This document shows, piece after piece, positions 8,080-15,428 of a stretch of 43,391 nt of DNA (positions within the stretch are counted from its first letter, which is position 1; every line of letters starts with the position of its first letter). The notes under the pieces are model-generated. The model was not told the DNA's origin. It ran no database searches and worked only from the letters and a program-made list of their open reading frames with translations. A program made the translations under genes and the position numbers. Origin of the DNA: JAGQSZ01 sp049647585. Lineage in GTDB: Bacteria; Actinomycetota; Acidimicrobiia; Acidimicrobiales; Microtrichaceae. The stretch lies in NCBI GenBank assembly GCA_049647585.1, contig JBARXY010000046.1, positions 1 through 43,391 on the forward strand, in the 5' to 3' direction.

Positions 8080-8813
8080 CAGGCGTCCCTATCCACGAGC
8101 ACTGCCTCCGATGAGGATGTTGCGAACCTGCTGGTCCGTCCTGACCTGGCGCTGTAGGCGGACTCGCCCTCATGTCCGAACGATGTGAGCAGGTCGCCCA
8201 GGTCGCTGAGGCCCCTCTGGATCAGATCCGAATTGACCCGGGATGCCTCCTCGGCGTCGGCCGAGAGCTTGAGGAACGCCGCGTGGTGCTCAGAGAAGAT
8301 GGTGTCCCAGGGGGTCGACACAGCTCCTATCAACTCGCGCAGACTCGCATCTGGGCGGGTGCCGAGCAGCGGTGACAGATCACCGAGCAACTCCGTACGG
8401 AACTCCTCCTGGCGACGGACGTCATCGAGGGCGTCGTCTACATCGGAAGTTGCGTATTCGACCCATTCGGACCGGCTGTTGGTCAGCAGGAGTCGTTGGA
8501 CCTCGAGGCGATAGATCAGCTGCGTCACCAAGTCACGCTGCTGCCACAGGACGTGGCTCAGTTCGCTGAGCACGAGCTCGACGAGTTGGTGCTGGGGGAG
8601 GATCGCCGGTGTCCTGTTCACGTACCCGTCGCCATTCGAGGCGATCATGTGCGCTGCAAAGGAATCGCGACGAGAGTTTCGTCGGTAGGTTCCCCGCTCA
8701 GGAGCAGGGTCGAAGTCGGAGTCGCGTGCCATGGTTCTGCCATCGGCACCCGAATCGTCCAGATAAGGCCTCGGCGCATTCGTCCGGGATCCGGCTTGGG
8801 TCATTCGACTCAT
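8079..8813 (-). CDS. flgN: FlgN-like flagellar export chaperone
   Basis: 244 residues, long for FlgN (about 140-160). The all-helical FlgN-like core spans residues ~72-220: ELVLSELSHVLWQQRDLVTQ, a middle block ending near PLLGTRPDASLRELI, and a final helix with NSDLIQRGLSDLGDLLTSFG, which matches the family's conserved asparagine/leucine C-terminal helix. The first ~70 residues are polar and look disordered. ATG 8813 has only a weak GAGAAAG site; ATGs at 8732 and 8648 are alternatives. Its position directly before flgK and flgL, the known FlgN clients, is the strongest argument. The N-terminal extension is the uncertain part. Confidence 0.7.
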   Translation of the reverse strand: MSRMTQAGSRTNAPRPYLDDSGADGRTMARDSDFDPAPERGTYRRNSRRDSFAAHMIASNGDGYVNRTPAILPQHQLVELVLSELSHVLWQQRDLVTQLIYRLEVQRLLLTNSRSEWVEYATSDVDDALDDVRRQEEFRTELLGDLSPLLGTRPDASLRELIGAVSTPWDTIFSEHHAAFLKLSADAEEASRVNSDLIQRGLSDLGDLLTSFGHEGESAYSARSGRTSRFATSSSEAVLVDRDA

Positions 8814-8828
8814 ATCGCGCAGCTTTCT

Positions 8829-8865
8829 CGATGAGTCCTCATCGGCTGCGGGGTCGTACCGATGA
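8829..8865. promoter_or_regulatory. Mutually exclusive hairpin arms between flgN and fliC
   Basis: CGATGAG (8829-8835) pairs perfectly with CTCATCG (8838-8844). The second arm, read as TCATCGG (8839-8845), can instead pair with CCGATGA (8859-8865). The three arms cannot all pair at once. This is either a switchable leader structure for fliC or a set of three related operator half-sites in the divergent promoter region. Confidence 0.5.
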
Positions 8866-8880
8866 CCAAGTGCGCCGTCG

Positions 8881-8894
8881 GCCGACCGGTCGGC
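8881..8894. promoter_or_regulatory. Perfect 14-bp palindrome upstream of fliC
   Basis: GCCGACCGGTCGGC is identical to its reverse complement and lies 34-48 bases before the flagellin start codon. That distance suits an operator near the transcription start or a leader hairpin. Chance palindromes of this length are possible in GC-rich DNA but uncommon in a 115-bp spacer. Confidence 0.45.
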
Positions 8895-8910
8895 GAGCTA
8901 GTCCCACATC

Positions 8911-8928
8911 ACGGAAGAGAAGGACAAA
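8911..8928 (+). promoter_or_regulatory. Flagellin ribosome-binding site with two GGA motifs (possible CsrA site)
   Basis: The leader just before fliC reads ACGGAAGAGAAGGACAAA, with GGA at 8913-8915 and 8922-8924. The second GGA overlaps the ribosome-binding site. CsrA proteins bind paired GGA motifs, and in Bacillus subtilis CsrA represses flagellin translation this way. This window also encodes CsrA and its antagonist FliW. The site is visible; the regulation is inferred. Confidence 0.5.
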
Positions 8929-9735
8929 ATGCGCATCAATCAGAACATCGCAGCATTCAACGCATACAGGAACCTGTCCACCACGAACACCCAGATGGGT
9001 AAGAGCCTTGAAAAGCTCTCATCCGGCTTCAGGATCAACCGTGCAGCAGACGACGCTGCCGGCCTGGTCATCAGCCAGGGCCTTCGTGCGCAGGTTTCGG
9101 GTCTGCGTCAGGCAACCCGCAACGCACAGGACGGCATCTCGGTGGCTCAGACCGCTGAAGGTGCGCTCAACGAGGTCCACTCCATGCTCAACCGCATGCG
9201 TGACCTCGCCGTCCAGGCGGCCAACACGGGTTCGAACGACGCTGACGCACGTACAGCAGCCCAGACTGAGTTCACACAGCTCAGCGAGGAAGTCACCCGC
9301 ATCTCGGACACCACCAAGTTCGGCGCCCAGAAGCTTCTGGACGGAACCTACGCAGGTGTCTTCCAGGTCGGATCCGACGCCGGTGACGAGCTGGACGTGA
9401 CCATTGCAGACATGGACGCAACAGCCTTGGGAATCAACGCCCTTGACCTCTCTGTTGACGCCAGCGCGGCCATCACCGCGATCGACACCGCGATCAAGAC
9501 GGTCTCGACGACTCGTGGTTCCTTGGGTGCAACCCAGAACCGCTTCGAGTCGACGATCTCCAACCTGCAGGTCTCGGTCGAGAACCTGGCTGCCTCGGAA
9601 TCACGGATCCGTGACACCGACATGGCTCAGGAGATGGTGTCCTTCACCCGTCACCAGGTGCTGCTCCAGGCCGGTACGGCGATGCTCGGTCAGGCCAACG
9701 GACTGCCGCAGTCGGTTCTCCGTCTGCTCGGCTGA
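8929..9735 (+). CDS. fliC: Flagellin (filament protein)
   Basis: 268 residues, a minimal flagellin like Bacillus Hag with D0/D1 helices and almost no variable surface domain. The N-terminus MRINQNIAAFNAYRNL and SLEKLSSGFRINRAADDAAG are canonical. The C-terminus has SRIRDTDMAQEMVSFTRHQV and ends NGLPQSVLRLLG. AAGGA lies just ahead of ATG 8929. It is transcribed alone: divergent from flgN-flgK-flgL and closed by a strong terminator hairpin after the stop. FliS should chaperone its C-terminus, and FliW should bind it in the FliW-CsrA feedback loop. It is the only flagellin gene in the window. Confidence 0.97.
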   Translation: MRINQNIAAFNAYRNLSTTNTQMGKSLEKLSSGFRINRAADDAAGLVISQGLRAQVSGLRQATRNAQDGISVAQTAEGALNEVHSMLNRMRDLAVQAANTGSNDADARTAAQTEFTQLSEEVTRISDTTKFGAQKLLDGTYAGVFQVGSDAGDELDVTIADMDATALGINALDLSVDASAAITAIDTAIKTVSTTRGSLGATQNRFESTISNLQVSVENLAASESRIRDTDMAQEMVSFTRHQVLLQAGTAMLGQANGLPQSVLRLLG

Positions 9736-9744
9736 TCCTGAACT

Positions 9745-9795
9745 GGGTGGACCCGGACGCAGCGTGGCGCCGGGTCCACCCATTCGTCTTTCCCG
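9745..9795 (+). terminator. Terminator hairpin behind fliC
   Basis: GGGTGGACCCGG (9745-9756) is perfectly complementary to CCGGGTCCACCC (9770-9781), giving a 12-bp GC-rich stem and 13-nt loop followed by a modest T-rich tail (ATTCGTCTTT). It separates the highly expressed flagellin gene from fliD. Confidence 0.88.
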
Positions 9796-9839
9796 ACCCG
9801 TTCCGTCCGGTCTCACATCTGCACTGAAGAGGCGTAGCA

Positions 9840-11669
9840 ATGCCCATCGATGGACTTTCCAGTGGTCTCGACACCACATCGATCATCAACAGCATGATGG
9901 CTGTGGAGCGCGCCCCCCAGGACGCGCTCGTTGCGCGTCAGTCCAAGGTCAAGGCCGGGCTGGATGCGATCGCCTCGATCAAGGCCAAGCTGACAGCGGT
10001 CTCGACCGCAGCGGCGGAACTGTCCACGCTGGCCAAGTGGAACTTGGTCAAGGGGACGTCCTCCGACGCGAAGGTTGCGACGGTCGCCACCACCAGCGGT
10101 GCCGTCCCTGCGTCCCTCAGCTTCACGGTCGATCAGCTCGCCACCGCTCACAGTCTTCGCAGCGGCGATGTCATTGCATCGATGGACACCGTCATCGCCA
10201 CGTCTGGGACGATCTCCGTCGACACGGGTAGCGGACCCGTGTCGATCGACGTCGGTACCGGAACCCTTCGTGAGGTCATCGATGCCATCGGCGGATCGGG
10301 CAGCGGACTGCGCGCCAACGCGGTCAACACCGGTGCCGGGTTCCGACTCCAGGTCAGCGCCAAGAACACCGGTGCATCCTCGACTTTCACCCTTGACGGT
10401 ATCGACGACGCCGGCGGAACCGTTGTCGCTGCTCTCGGACGTGACGCCCAGCTGACAATCGGTGACGGGGCCGGTGCCTACAACGTCGTGTCGTCGTCCA
10501 ACAGCTTCAGCGACATCATGCCGGGCGTATCGGTGACGGCCCTTGCGGTTTCGACCACGCCGGTGACCATCAATGTCGAGTCCGACGTCGAGGGCCTCAC
10601 CGCAAAGGTGAAGGCACTAGTTGACTCTGCAAATACAGTTCTTTCTGAGATTGCCTCCAAGACCTCCTACAACGCGGCGACGAAGGTCGCCGGCGTTCTC
10701 AACGGAGATTCCACGGTTCGCCGGGCCGCCCAGGAACTCACACGAGCAGTTTCCGATGCGGTGGGCGCATCGTCACTCGGATCCGTTGGGTTGGCGGGGG
10801 TGCAACTCGGCCGTGATGGCCGCTTCACCTTCGACGCGGAGGCTTTCACGGCGGAGTTCCAGAAGGACCCGGATGCGGTGACCAGGCTGTTCTCGCAGTC
10901 GAGTGTCTCGACCGGTTCGGTCGAATTCGTCTCGAGCGGTGTTCGCACCGTCGAGGGAACCTACGACGTCGAGATCACCCAGGCGGCGCAGCAGGCCAAG
11001 TCGATCGGCCTGTCAGGAACTTGGCCCCTGAGCGCCGACACGACCGTGTCGGTAAAGGTCGGTTCCACCAACGTCAACTGGACCATTACTGCCGGTACCT
11101 CTCTGGCCGATGCGGCCGCCGGCCTGCGGGGCGAGCTGAACTCCTCCGGGCTGCGACTCGAGGTCGCCGAAGAGGCCGGCGGACTCTCGATCACGTCCAT
11201 CGACTATGGATCCGGTTCGAAGCTCGATGTCGCCTGGGACGGAACCACCTGGGAGAGCCAGCAGGGTGTCGATGTCGCCGGCACGATCGGCGGAGTCGCA
11301 GCGGTGGGCATCGGTCAGATGCTCTCTGTCTCGCTCGGTGATCCAACCCTCGGTGGCATGGTCGTCAAGGCCGGCGGAACAGCTACCGGCGTTATCGGAT
11401 CGGTGACGTTCAGCGCGGGTGCCGCCCAGCGCGTCACATCTGCCGTCGCGGGAGCTCTCGACCAGGCTGACGGCTATCTGACCGGGGCCGAGACCAGCCG
11501 GAAGGCCCGAGTCGACGACCTCGCCAAATCGATCAGCGCATATGACGTGCGCCTGGCCCTACGTGAAACCCGACTGCGCGCCTACTGGTCGACCCTTGAG
11601 GTTTCACTCGGCAATTTGAATCAACAGAGCAGTTGGCTGTCCGGCCAACTCTCCGGACTAGCAAGCTGA
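9840..11669 (+). CDS. fliD: Flagellar filament cap protein (FliD)
   Basis: 609 residues, longer than usual for FliD (about 450-500). The N-terminus is canonical (DGLSSGLDTTSIINSMMAVE), as is the C-terminal coiled coil: residues ~550-609 with KARVDDLAKSISAYDVRL, then ending WLSGQLSGLAS. Extra length comes from a second copy of the FliD-type beta domain. The pattern 'VDQLATAHSL ... aG-type loop ... GFRLQVSA' near residues 95-180 recurs as 'EITQAAQQAKSIGL ... TAGTSLADAAAGLRGELN ... LRLEVAEEAGG' near residues 378-460. FliD caps the filament and folds incoming flagellin. It probably shares a transcript with fliS. Confidence 0.95.
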   Translation: MPIDGLSSGLDTTSIINSMMAVERAPQDALVARQSKVKAGLDAIASIKAKLTAVSTAAAELSTLAKWNLVKGTSSDAKVATVATTSGAVPASLSFTVDQLATAHSLRSGDVIASMDTVIATSGTISVDTGSGPVSIDVGTGTLREVIDAIGGSGSGLRANAVNTGAGFRLQVSAKNTGASSTFTLDGIDDAGGTVVAALGRDAQLTIGDGAGAYNVVSSSNSFSDIMPGVSVTALAVSTTPVTINVESDVEGLTAKVKALVDSANTVLSEIASKTSYNAATKVAGVLNGDSTVRRAAQELTRAVSDAVGASSLGSVGLAGVQLGRDGRFTFDAEAFTAEFQKDPDAVTRLFSQSSVSTGSVEFVSSGVRTVEGTYDVEITQAAQQAKSIGLSGTWPLSADTTVSVKVGSTNVNWTITAGTSLADAAAGLRGELNSSGLRLEVAEEAGGLSITSIDYGSGSKLDVAWDGTTWESQQGVDVAGTIGGVAAVGIGQMLSVSLGDPTLGGMVVKAGGTATGVIGSVTFSAGAAQRVTSAVAGALDQADGYLTGAETSRKARVDDLAKSISAYDVRLALRETRLRAYWSTLEVSLGNLNQQSSWLSGQLSGLAS

Positions 11670-11687
11670 TTAGGCGGCTGTAGGACA

Positions 11688-12122
11688 ATGGCTCTTCGCT
11701 CACCAATTTCCCAGTTCCACGCCGAGAGCGCTGTCGTGACCCAGCAGAGGTTGCTGGTGATGCTCTACGACCGGGTGATGCGCGACATCGACGACGCCGA
11801 AGCGGCGATTCGATCGGGCGACCGTCACGCCTCCAACGAGGCCCTGCTCCACGCCCAGGACATAATTGCCGAACTTGAGCGTGCGCTGGACCCGACGGTC
11901 TGGGACGCAGCCAAGGAGCTGGCGACGGTGTACATGTTCGTCCAGGCCCGACTTGTCCGGGCAAACGTCGCCCAGGACCTCGTTGCGCTCGACGATGCCC
12001 GCACGGCGCTCGGTCCCCTGCATGAAGCCTGGACCAAGGCCTGGCAGTCGACTCTGGCACCTTCGGCAGATCCGGTCCCGGTTACTGCCGGAGCGCGGCG
12101 TCCCCTGGACGTCGCAGGATGA
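11688..12122 (+). CDS. fliS: Flagellin export chaperone FliS
   Basis: 144 residues, the expected size. The family helix TQQRLLVMLYDRVMRDIDDA (residues ~18-38) is clear, and the following helices with HAQDIIAELERALDP and VYMFVQARLVRANVAQD fit the four-helix FliS bundle. FliS binds the flagellin C-terminus and prevents polymerisation in the cytosol. The gene sits 18 bases after fliD, with AGGA before ATG 11688, and overlaps the next gene by ATGA. The C-terminal ~20 residues after the bundle are alanine/proline-rich and not conserved. Confidence 0.92.
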   Translation: MALRSPISQFHAESAVVTQQRLLVMLYDRVMRDIDDAEAAIRSGDRHASNEALLHAQDIIAELERALDPTVWDAAKELATVYMFVQARLVRANVAQDLVALDDARTALGPLHEAWTKAWQSTLAPSADPVPVTAGARRPLDVAG

Positions 12123-12397
12123 GCGTCGATTGGGACGCACTGCTCGATGAACTGGAGCTCTCGATACTTGAAGGGACCCAGTTCTCGGCGCCGCCGGTCG
12201 ATGTGCCGGTCGATGTGCAGGCCGAACTGGCACCGCGATTGAGCGCGCTGATGGACCTGTGTCTGTCGCGTATCTCGGGGGTGGAAGCCGAAATGGCCTC
12301 CACCGGTGACGAGCTGGCCCAACTTTCTGCCTCACGCCGGGCAACCCAGCCGTTGGGGCAGCGGACGTTCAGCAGCGCGTTCAACCACTCGCTCTGA
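12119..12397 (+). CDS. Small helical protein in the FliT position
   Basis: 92 residues, start overlapping the fliS stop as ATGA. The protein is acidic and mostly helical (DALLDELELSILEG near the start; SALMDLCLSRISGVEAEM in the middle). In many bacteria fliT, the chaperone for FliD and the export gate, directly follows fliS, so a FliT analogue is the natural guess. I see no residue-level FliT signature, and the C-terminus (ASRRATQPLGQRTFSSAFNH) is unfamiliar. It does not resemble FlgM either. A 15-bp tandem repeat begins four bases after its stop. Confidence 0.65.
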   Translation: MSVDWDALLDELELSILEGTQFSAPPVDVPVDVQAELAPRLSALMDLCLSRISGVEAEMASTGDELAQLSASRRATQPLGQRTFSSAFNHSL

Positions 12398-12400
12398 TTT

Positions 12401-12445
12401 CCCGCAGCCGCGATTCCCGCAGCCGCGATTCCCGCAGCCGCGATT
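12401..12445. repeat. 15-bp tandem repeat, three copies
   Basis: CCCGCAGCCGCGATT occurs three times without interruption (12401-12415, 12416-12430, 12431-12445), beginning directly after the stop of the FliT-position gene. It is one of several short minisatellites at gene ends in this window. Confidence 0.9.
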
Positions 12446-12478
12446 CGCAGGTTTTTGGAACGAACTCTCATCTACCGG

Positions 12479-12505
12479 GCTCAGGTGACGATCACCTGAC
12501 TGAGC
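12479..12505. promoter_or_regulatory. Inverted repeat upstream of flgB
   Basis: TCAGGTGA (12481-12488), a CGA spacer and TCACCTGA (12492-12499) form a perfect 8+3+8 inverted repeat. GCTCAG (12479-12484) can also pair with CTGAGC (12500-12505). It lies 47 bases before the flgB start and could be an operator for the flgB operon or a terminator of the fliD-fliS unit. There is no U-tract behind it. Confidence 0.5.
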
Positions 12506-12551
12506 ACGGAGCGCTCGCGGTCAACTGCCAGGGACAGGCGGAACTCAACTT

Positions 12552-12905
12552 TTGGACCTGCCCGTGATTTCGGATCTGACCCTTCGTACTCTCCAATCCT
12601 CCCTTCAGGGACTCGACGCCCGGCGCAAGGCCGCCGAGAACAACATCGCGAATGTCGAAACCCCCGGCTTTACCGCCCAGAAGGTTTCCTTCGAGGATTC
12701 CCTGCGCTCGGCCATCGCCCACAACAACCCGATGGGCGCCGAGATCGAGGCCAAGGCCTCGACAGCAGCAACCCGGTTGAACGGCAACAACGTCAACGTC
12801 GCGGATGAACTCACCGGCCTGACCGAGACTGCGCTACGTCAGCAGCTCGTCGTCCAGGCACTCAACAGCAAGTACAGCGTCCTGCGTACTGCGATCGGAA
12901 ACTGA
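12552..12905 (+). CDS. flgB: Flagellar proximal rod protein FlgB
   Basis: 117 residues. The rod signature is NNIANVETPGFTAQKVSFED (residues ~34-53), and the C-terminal helix ALRQQLVVQALNSKYSVLRT is typical of FlgB. The start is TTG at 12552, supported by AGGCGGAA about nine bases upstream; a GTG at 12564 has no such site. It heads the rod/ring operon (flgB-flgC-fliE-fliF), as in Bacillus. The 146-bp spacer before it holds a minisatellite and an inverted repeat and is the likely operon promoter region. Confidence 0.94.
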   Translation: MDLPVISDLTLRTLQSSLQGLDARRKAAENNIANVETPGFTAQKVSFEDSLRSAIAHNNPMGAEIEAKASTAATRLNGNNVNVADELTGLTETALRQQLVVQALNSKYSVLRTAIGN

Positions 12906-12913
12906 GGAACGTC

Positions 12914-13351
12914 ATGAGTGGCCCATTCTCGTCACTTGGCGCGCCAGCTTCAGGAATGCGCGTCTACCAGACATGGATCGACGCGGTTTCGGACAACATC
13001 GCCAACATCAGCACGGTCAACCCGAGCGATGAGGGTGCCTTCCAGGAGCGGTTCGTCATAGCCCAGGCTTCTGGCGGTGGCCCCGGAGTCGGAGCTTCGA
13101 CCGGTGGGGCTGAACAGATCGGCGATGGAGCCTTCGTCAAGGGTGCGGCGTTCGGTTCCGCCGAGGGCCGTCTGGTCTACAACCCCGACCATCCCTATGC
13201 GGACGCCGAAGGCATGGTCCGCATGCCAGACATCGACATGTCGACCCAGATGACCAATCTGATAATCGCCCAGCGTGCCTACCAGGCGAACGTGACCGTC
13301 TTTGAGCGGGCCCGCGACTCGTACCTCCGAGCCCTTGAAATCGGGAAGTGA
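12914..13351 (+). CDS. flgC: Flagellar proximal rod protein FlgC
   Basis: 145 residues. The N-terminus has the rod helix MRVYQTWIDAVSDNIANIST, and the C-terminal half has the FlgC box YNPDHPYADAEGMVRMPDID followed by the D0 helix MTNLIIAQRAYQANVTVFE. GAGGAACGTC precedes ATG 12914, nine bases after flgB. FlgC stacks on FlgB in the rod. The usual N-x-x-T-P-GF sequence after NIAN is altered here to NISTVNPSDEGAF, a variation often seen in FlgC. Confidence 0.94.
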   Translation: MSGPFSSLGAPASGMRVYQTWIDAVSDNIANISTVNPSDEGAFQERFVIAQASGGGPGVGASTGGAEQIGDGAFVKGAAFGSAEGRLVYNPDHPYADAEGMVRMPDIDMSTQMTNLIIAQRAYQANVTVFERARDSYLRALEIGK

Positions 13352-13353
13352 CA

Positions 13354-13656
13354 ATGCCTGCCATTCCAGCAATTTCCTCGATCACCCCTCCGGTTGGAGC
13401 AGCCCGCTCGCCAATGGTCGGCGACGCTGCCAGCGGCGACAACTTCGCATCGGCCCTGACGGGTGCACTCGACAACCTGGACGCCTCACAGAAGGCGACC
13501 GACGGACTGGCCCGAGCAGCTGCCACCGGAGACCTCGACCGGATCGAGGACCTGATGGTCGCGACGACTGAAACACAACTTGCCACGCAGCTGACCGTTG
13601 CGGTGCGAAACAAGGCGGTTGAGGCGTTCAATGACGTCATGAGGATGCAGCTGTGA
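13354..13656 (+). CDS. fliE: Flagellar hook-basal body protein FliE
   Basis: 100 residues from ATG 13354, which has GGGAAG at a good distance. A GTG at 13348 would add two residues and overlap the flgC stop. The core FASALTGALDNLDASQKATD and the C-terminal LATQLTVAVRNKAVEAFNDV ending MRMQL match FliE, which links the MS ring to the rod and is the first export substrate. The stop overlaps the fliF GTG start (GTGA). Confidence 0.92.
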   Translation: MPAIPAISSITPPVGAARSPMVGDAASGDNFASALTGALDNLDASQKATDGLARAAATGDLDRIEDLMVATTETQLATQLTVAVRNKAVEAFNDVMRMQL

Positions 13657-15428
13657 GCGAACCGATCGATGCCGATTCCTTCCCGGCGGGTTCGGGATTC
13701 GGTGGCGCCAACTTCGGCGGCTCCGGAACCCCCAGGGAGCGCCTCGAGAATCTGCTGGCCGGCTACTCCCGCCGCCAGAAGATCGTCGCCGGAGTGTCCG
13801 TCCTCGGCATTGTCGCGGTGCTGTTCATCGTCACCCGGGTGACGGGTCGCACCGAGTGGGGAGCGCTTTACACAGACGTGTCCTCAAGCGACGGCGGAGC
13901 CATAATCACTGCGCTTGACGAGCAGGGTGTTCCCCACAAGCTCTCCAACGGCGGGTCGACCATCATGGTTCCAGCCGAACAGGTCTACGACACCCGCCTG
14001 AAGCTGTCCGACACCGCTCTGCCGAGCGCCGGAAAGGTCGGCTACGGAGTACTCGACGGTCAGGGCCTTACCACCTCCGAGTTCGGACAGCGGGTCGGTT
14101 ACCAGCGGGCGATGGAGGGCGAACTGGGCAAGACCATCGAAGCCCTCGACTCGGTCCGGACCGCCGTCGTACACCTGGCCATCCCGGAGGATCAGGTCTT
14201 TGCGCTACAGGACCAGAAACCCTCCGCGAGCGTCCTGATCAAGACCAGTGGTTCGGGACTGAGCGAAGACCAGGTGCGGGCAGTGGTGAACCTGGTCGCA
14301 TCGGGAATCGAGGGCATGTCTCCTGACGACGTCACCGTCGCCGATTCCGAAGGCAATGTTCTTTCCGCTCCGGGTCAGGGAGTCAACGCCGCCGGAGGTG
14401 GCAGTGGAACCCGTCAACGCCAGACAGCCGAGTTCGAGGCGGCGATGCGCAAGTCGCTCGATGACCTGCTCGTCAGCGTCGTCGGCAAGGGCGGTGCCAA
14501 GGTGAGCGTCAACGCCGAACTCGACTTCGACCAGACCAACGTGTCCAAGGAAACTTTCGAGTCCCCCGGTGTCAGAGCGGACGGCAAGGACCTTGTTCTT
14601 GAAGAATCGAAGCGGGACGAGTCCTTCACCGGGGTGAGCCCCCAGGATTCCGGGATTCTCGGACCCGAGACTCCTGCGGTGGCGACGGGTAGCGCGGACT
14701 CCGACTACACCCTCGCCGAGGGCGATGTCCGCTTCGCGGTCAACCGTGCTGTCGAGTCGACGACCAAGACTCCCGGCTCGGTCAAGCAACTCTCGGTCGC
14801 GGTTCTGGTCGACCAGAGCAAGGTCAACGCCGCTCAGGCGGATCAGCTGGCTCGCAGCCTTGCTGCGGGTGCCAACATTCGTGCCGACCGTGGTGATGTC
14901 CTGACCGTCACCCGACTTCCCTTCGACGAGTCGGCTCTCGACGACACCAAGGCCCAGCTCGATGCGGCCGAAGCCGCGAAGGCCGCCGCCGGTGGCAGCT
15001 CGAACGTTCGCAACTCTGCGCTTCTGATCGGCCTTGTCCTGCTGGTCATCTCGGGAGCGATCGCCTACCGCAGAATGCTGCGGAAGCGGATGGACGAACA
15101 ATTGATGGAACTCGTCTCCGACTCTCAGTCAGCCCTACAAAGCGGTGAAGACGACCTGGATGACGAGTTGGGTCCCGCCACAGCCGCCATGTTGGCCAGA
15201 GCTGAGGAAAACGACATGTTGGACCTGACCGCCGGCGAACCGATCGACGGCGAAATCGAGTTCGGCGAACTGGTCGAGGTTTCGAATGCTCTCGACCTGA
15301 TCGACCCGGAGGAATTGGAGCGGATGAGCCGCGAAGCTTCGATTTCCGGGCTCATCGAGAACCAGCCCGAAGAGGTCGCTGCGTTGCTACGCGGCTGGCT
15401 CGCAGATAGACGAGGAGTCTCCCGATGA
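13653..15428 (+). CDS. fliF: Flagellar MS-ring protein FliF
   Basis: 591 residues. Two transmembrane helices flank the periplasmic ring domains: one near residues 46-63 (GVSVLGIVAVLFIVTRVT) and one near 453-472 (ALLIGLVLLVISGAIAYRRM). Between them are the YscJ/FliF ring-building domain (EWGALYTDVSSSDGGAIITA, then LALPEDQVF-type strands around 170-190) and the FliF C domain with RQRQTAEFEA. The cytoplasmic tail ends in a FliG-binding-like segment, EEVAALLRGWLADRR. The start is GTG inside the fliE stop; the stop overlaps fliG as ATGA. Confidence 0.95.
   Translation: MSEPIDADSFPAGSGFGGANFGGSGTPRERLENLLAGYSRRQKIVAGVSVLGIVAVLFIVTRVTGRTEWGALYTDVSSSDGGAIITALDEQGVPHKLSNGGSTIMVPAEQVYDTRLKLSDTALPSAGKVGYGVLDGQGLTTSEFGQRVGYQRAMEGELGKTIEALDSVRTAVVHLAIPEDQVFALQDQKPSASVLIKTSGSGLSEDQVRAVVNLVASGIEGMSPDDVTVADSEGNVLSAPGQGVNAAGGGSGTRQRQTAEFEAAMRKSLDDLLVSVVGKGGAKVSVNAELDFDQTNVSKETFESPGVRADGKDLVLEESKRDESFTGVSPQDSGILGPETPAVATGSADSDYTLAEGDVRFAVNRAVESTTKTPGSVKQLSVAVLVDQSKVNAAQADQLARSLAAGANIRADRGDVLTVTRLPFDESALDDTKAQLDAAEAAKAAAGGSSNVRNSALLIGLVLLVISGAIAYRRMLRKRMDEQLMELVSDSQSALQSGEDDLDDELGPATAAMLARAEENDMLDLTAGEPIDGEIEFGELVEVSNALDLIDPEELERMSREASISGLIENQPEEVAALLRGWLADRRGVSR

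Noticed and set aside
8764..8796. Possible sigma-28 promoter (TAAG ... TCCGGGAT) for fliC
   Set aside because: It lies inside flgN and fits the TAAA-N15-GCCGATAA consensus poorly.
12401..12445. CRISPR-like array
   Set aside because: Head-to-tail 15-bp copies without spacers; a minisatellite, not CRISPR. The other arrays in the window are the same in kind.
14205..15101. 298-codon open frame on the minus strand opposite fliF
   Set aside because: Antisense shadow of fliF, with no recognisable domain.
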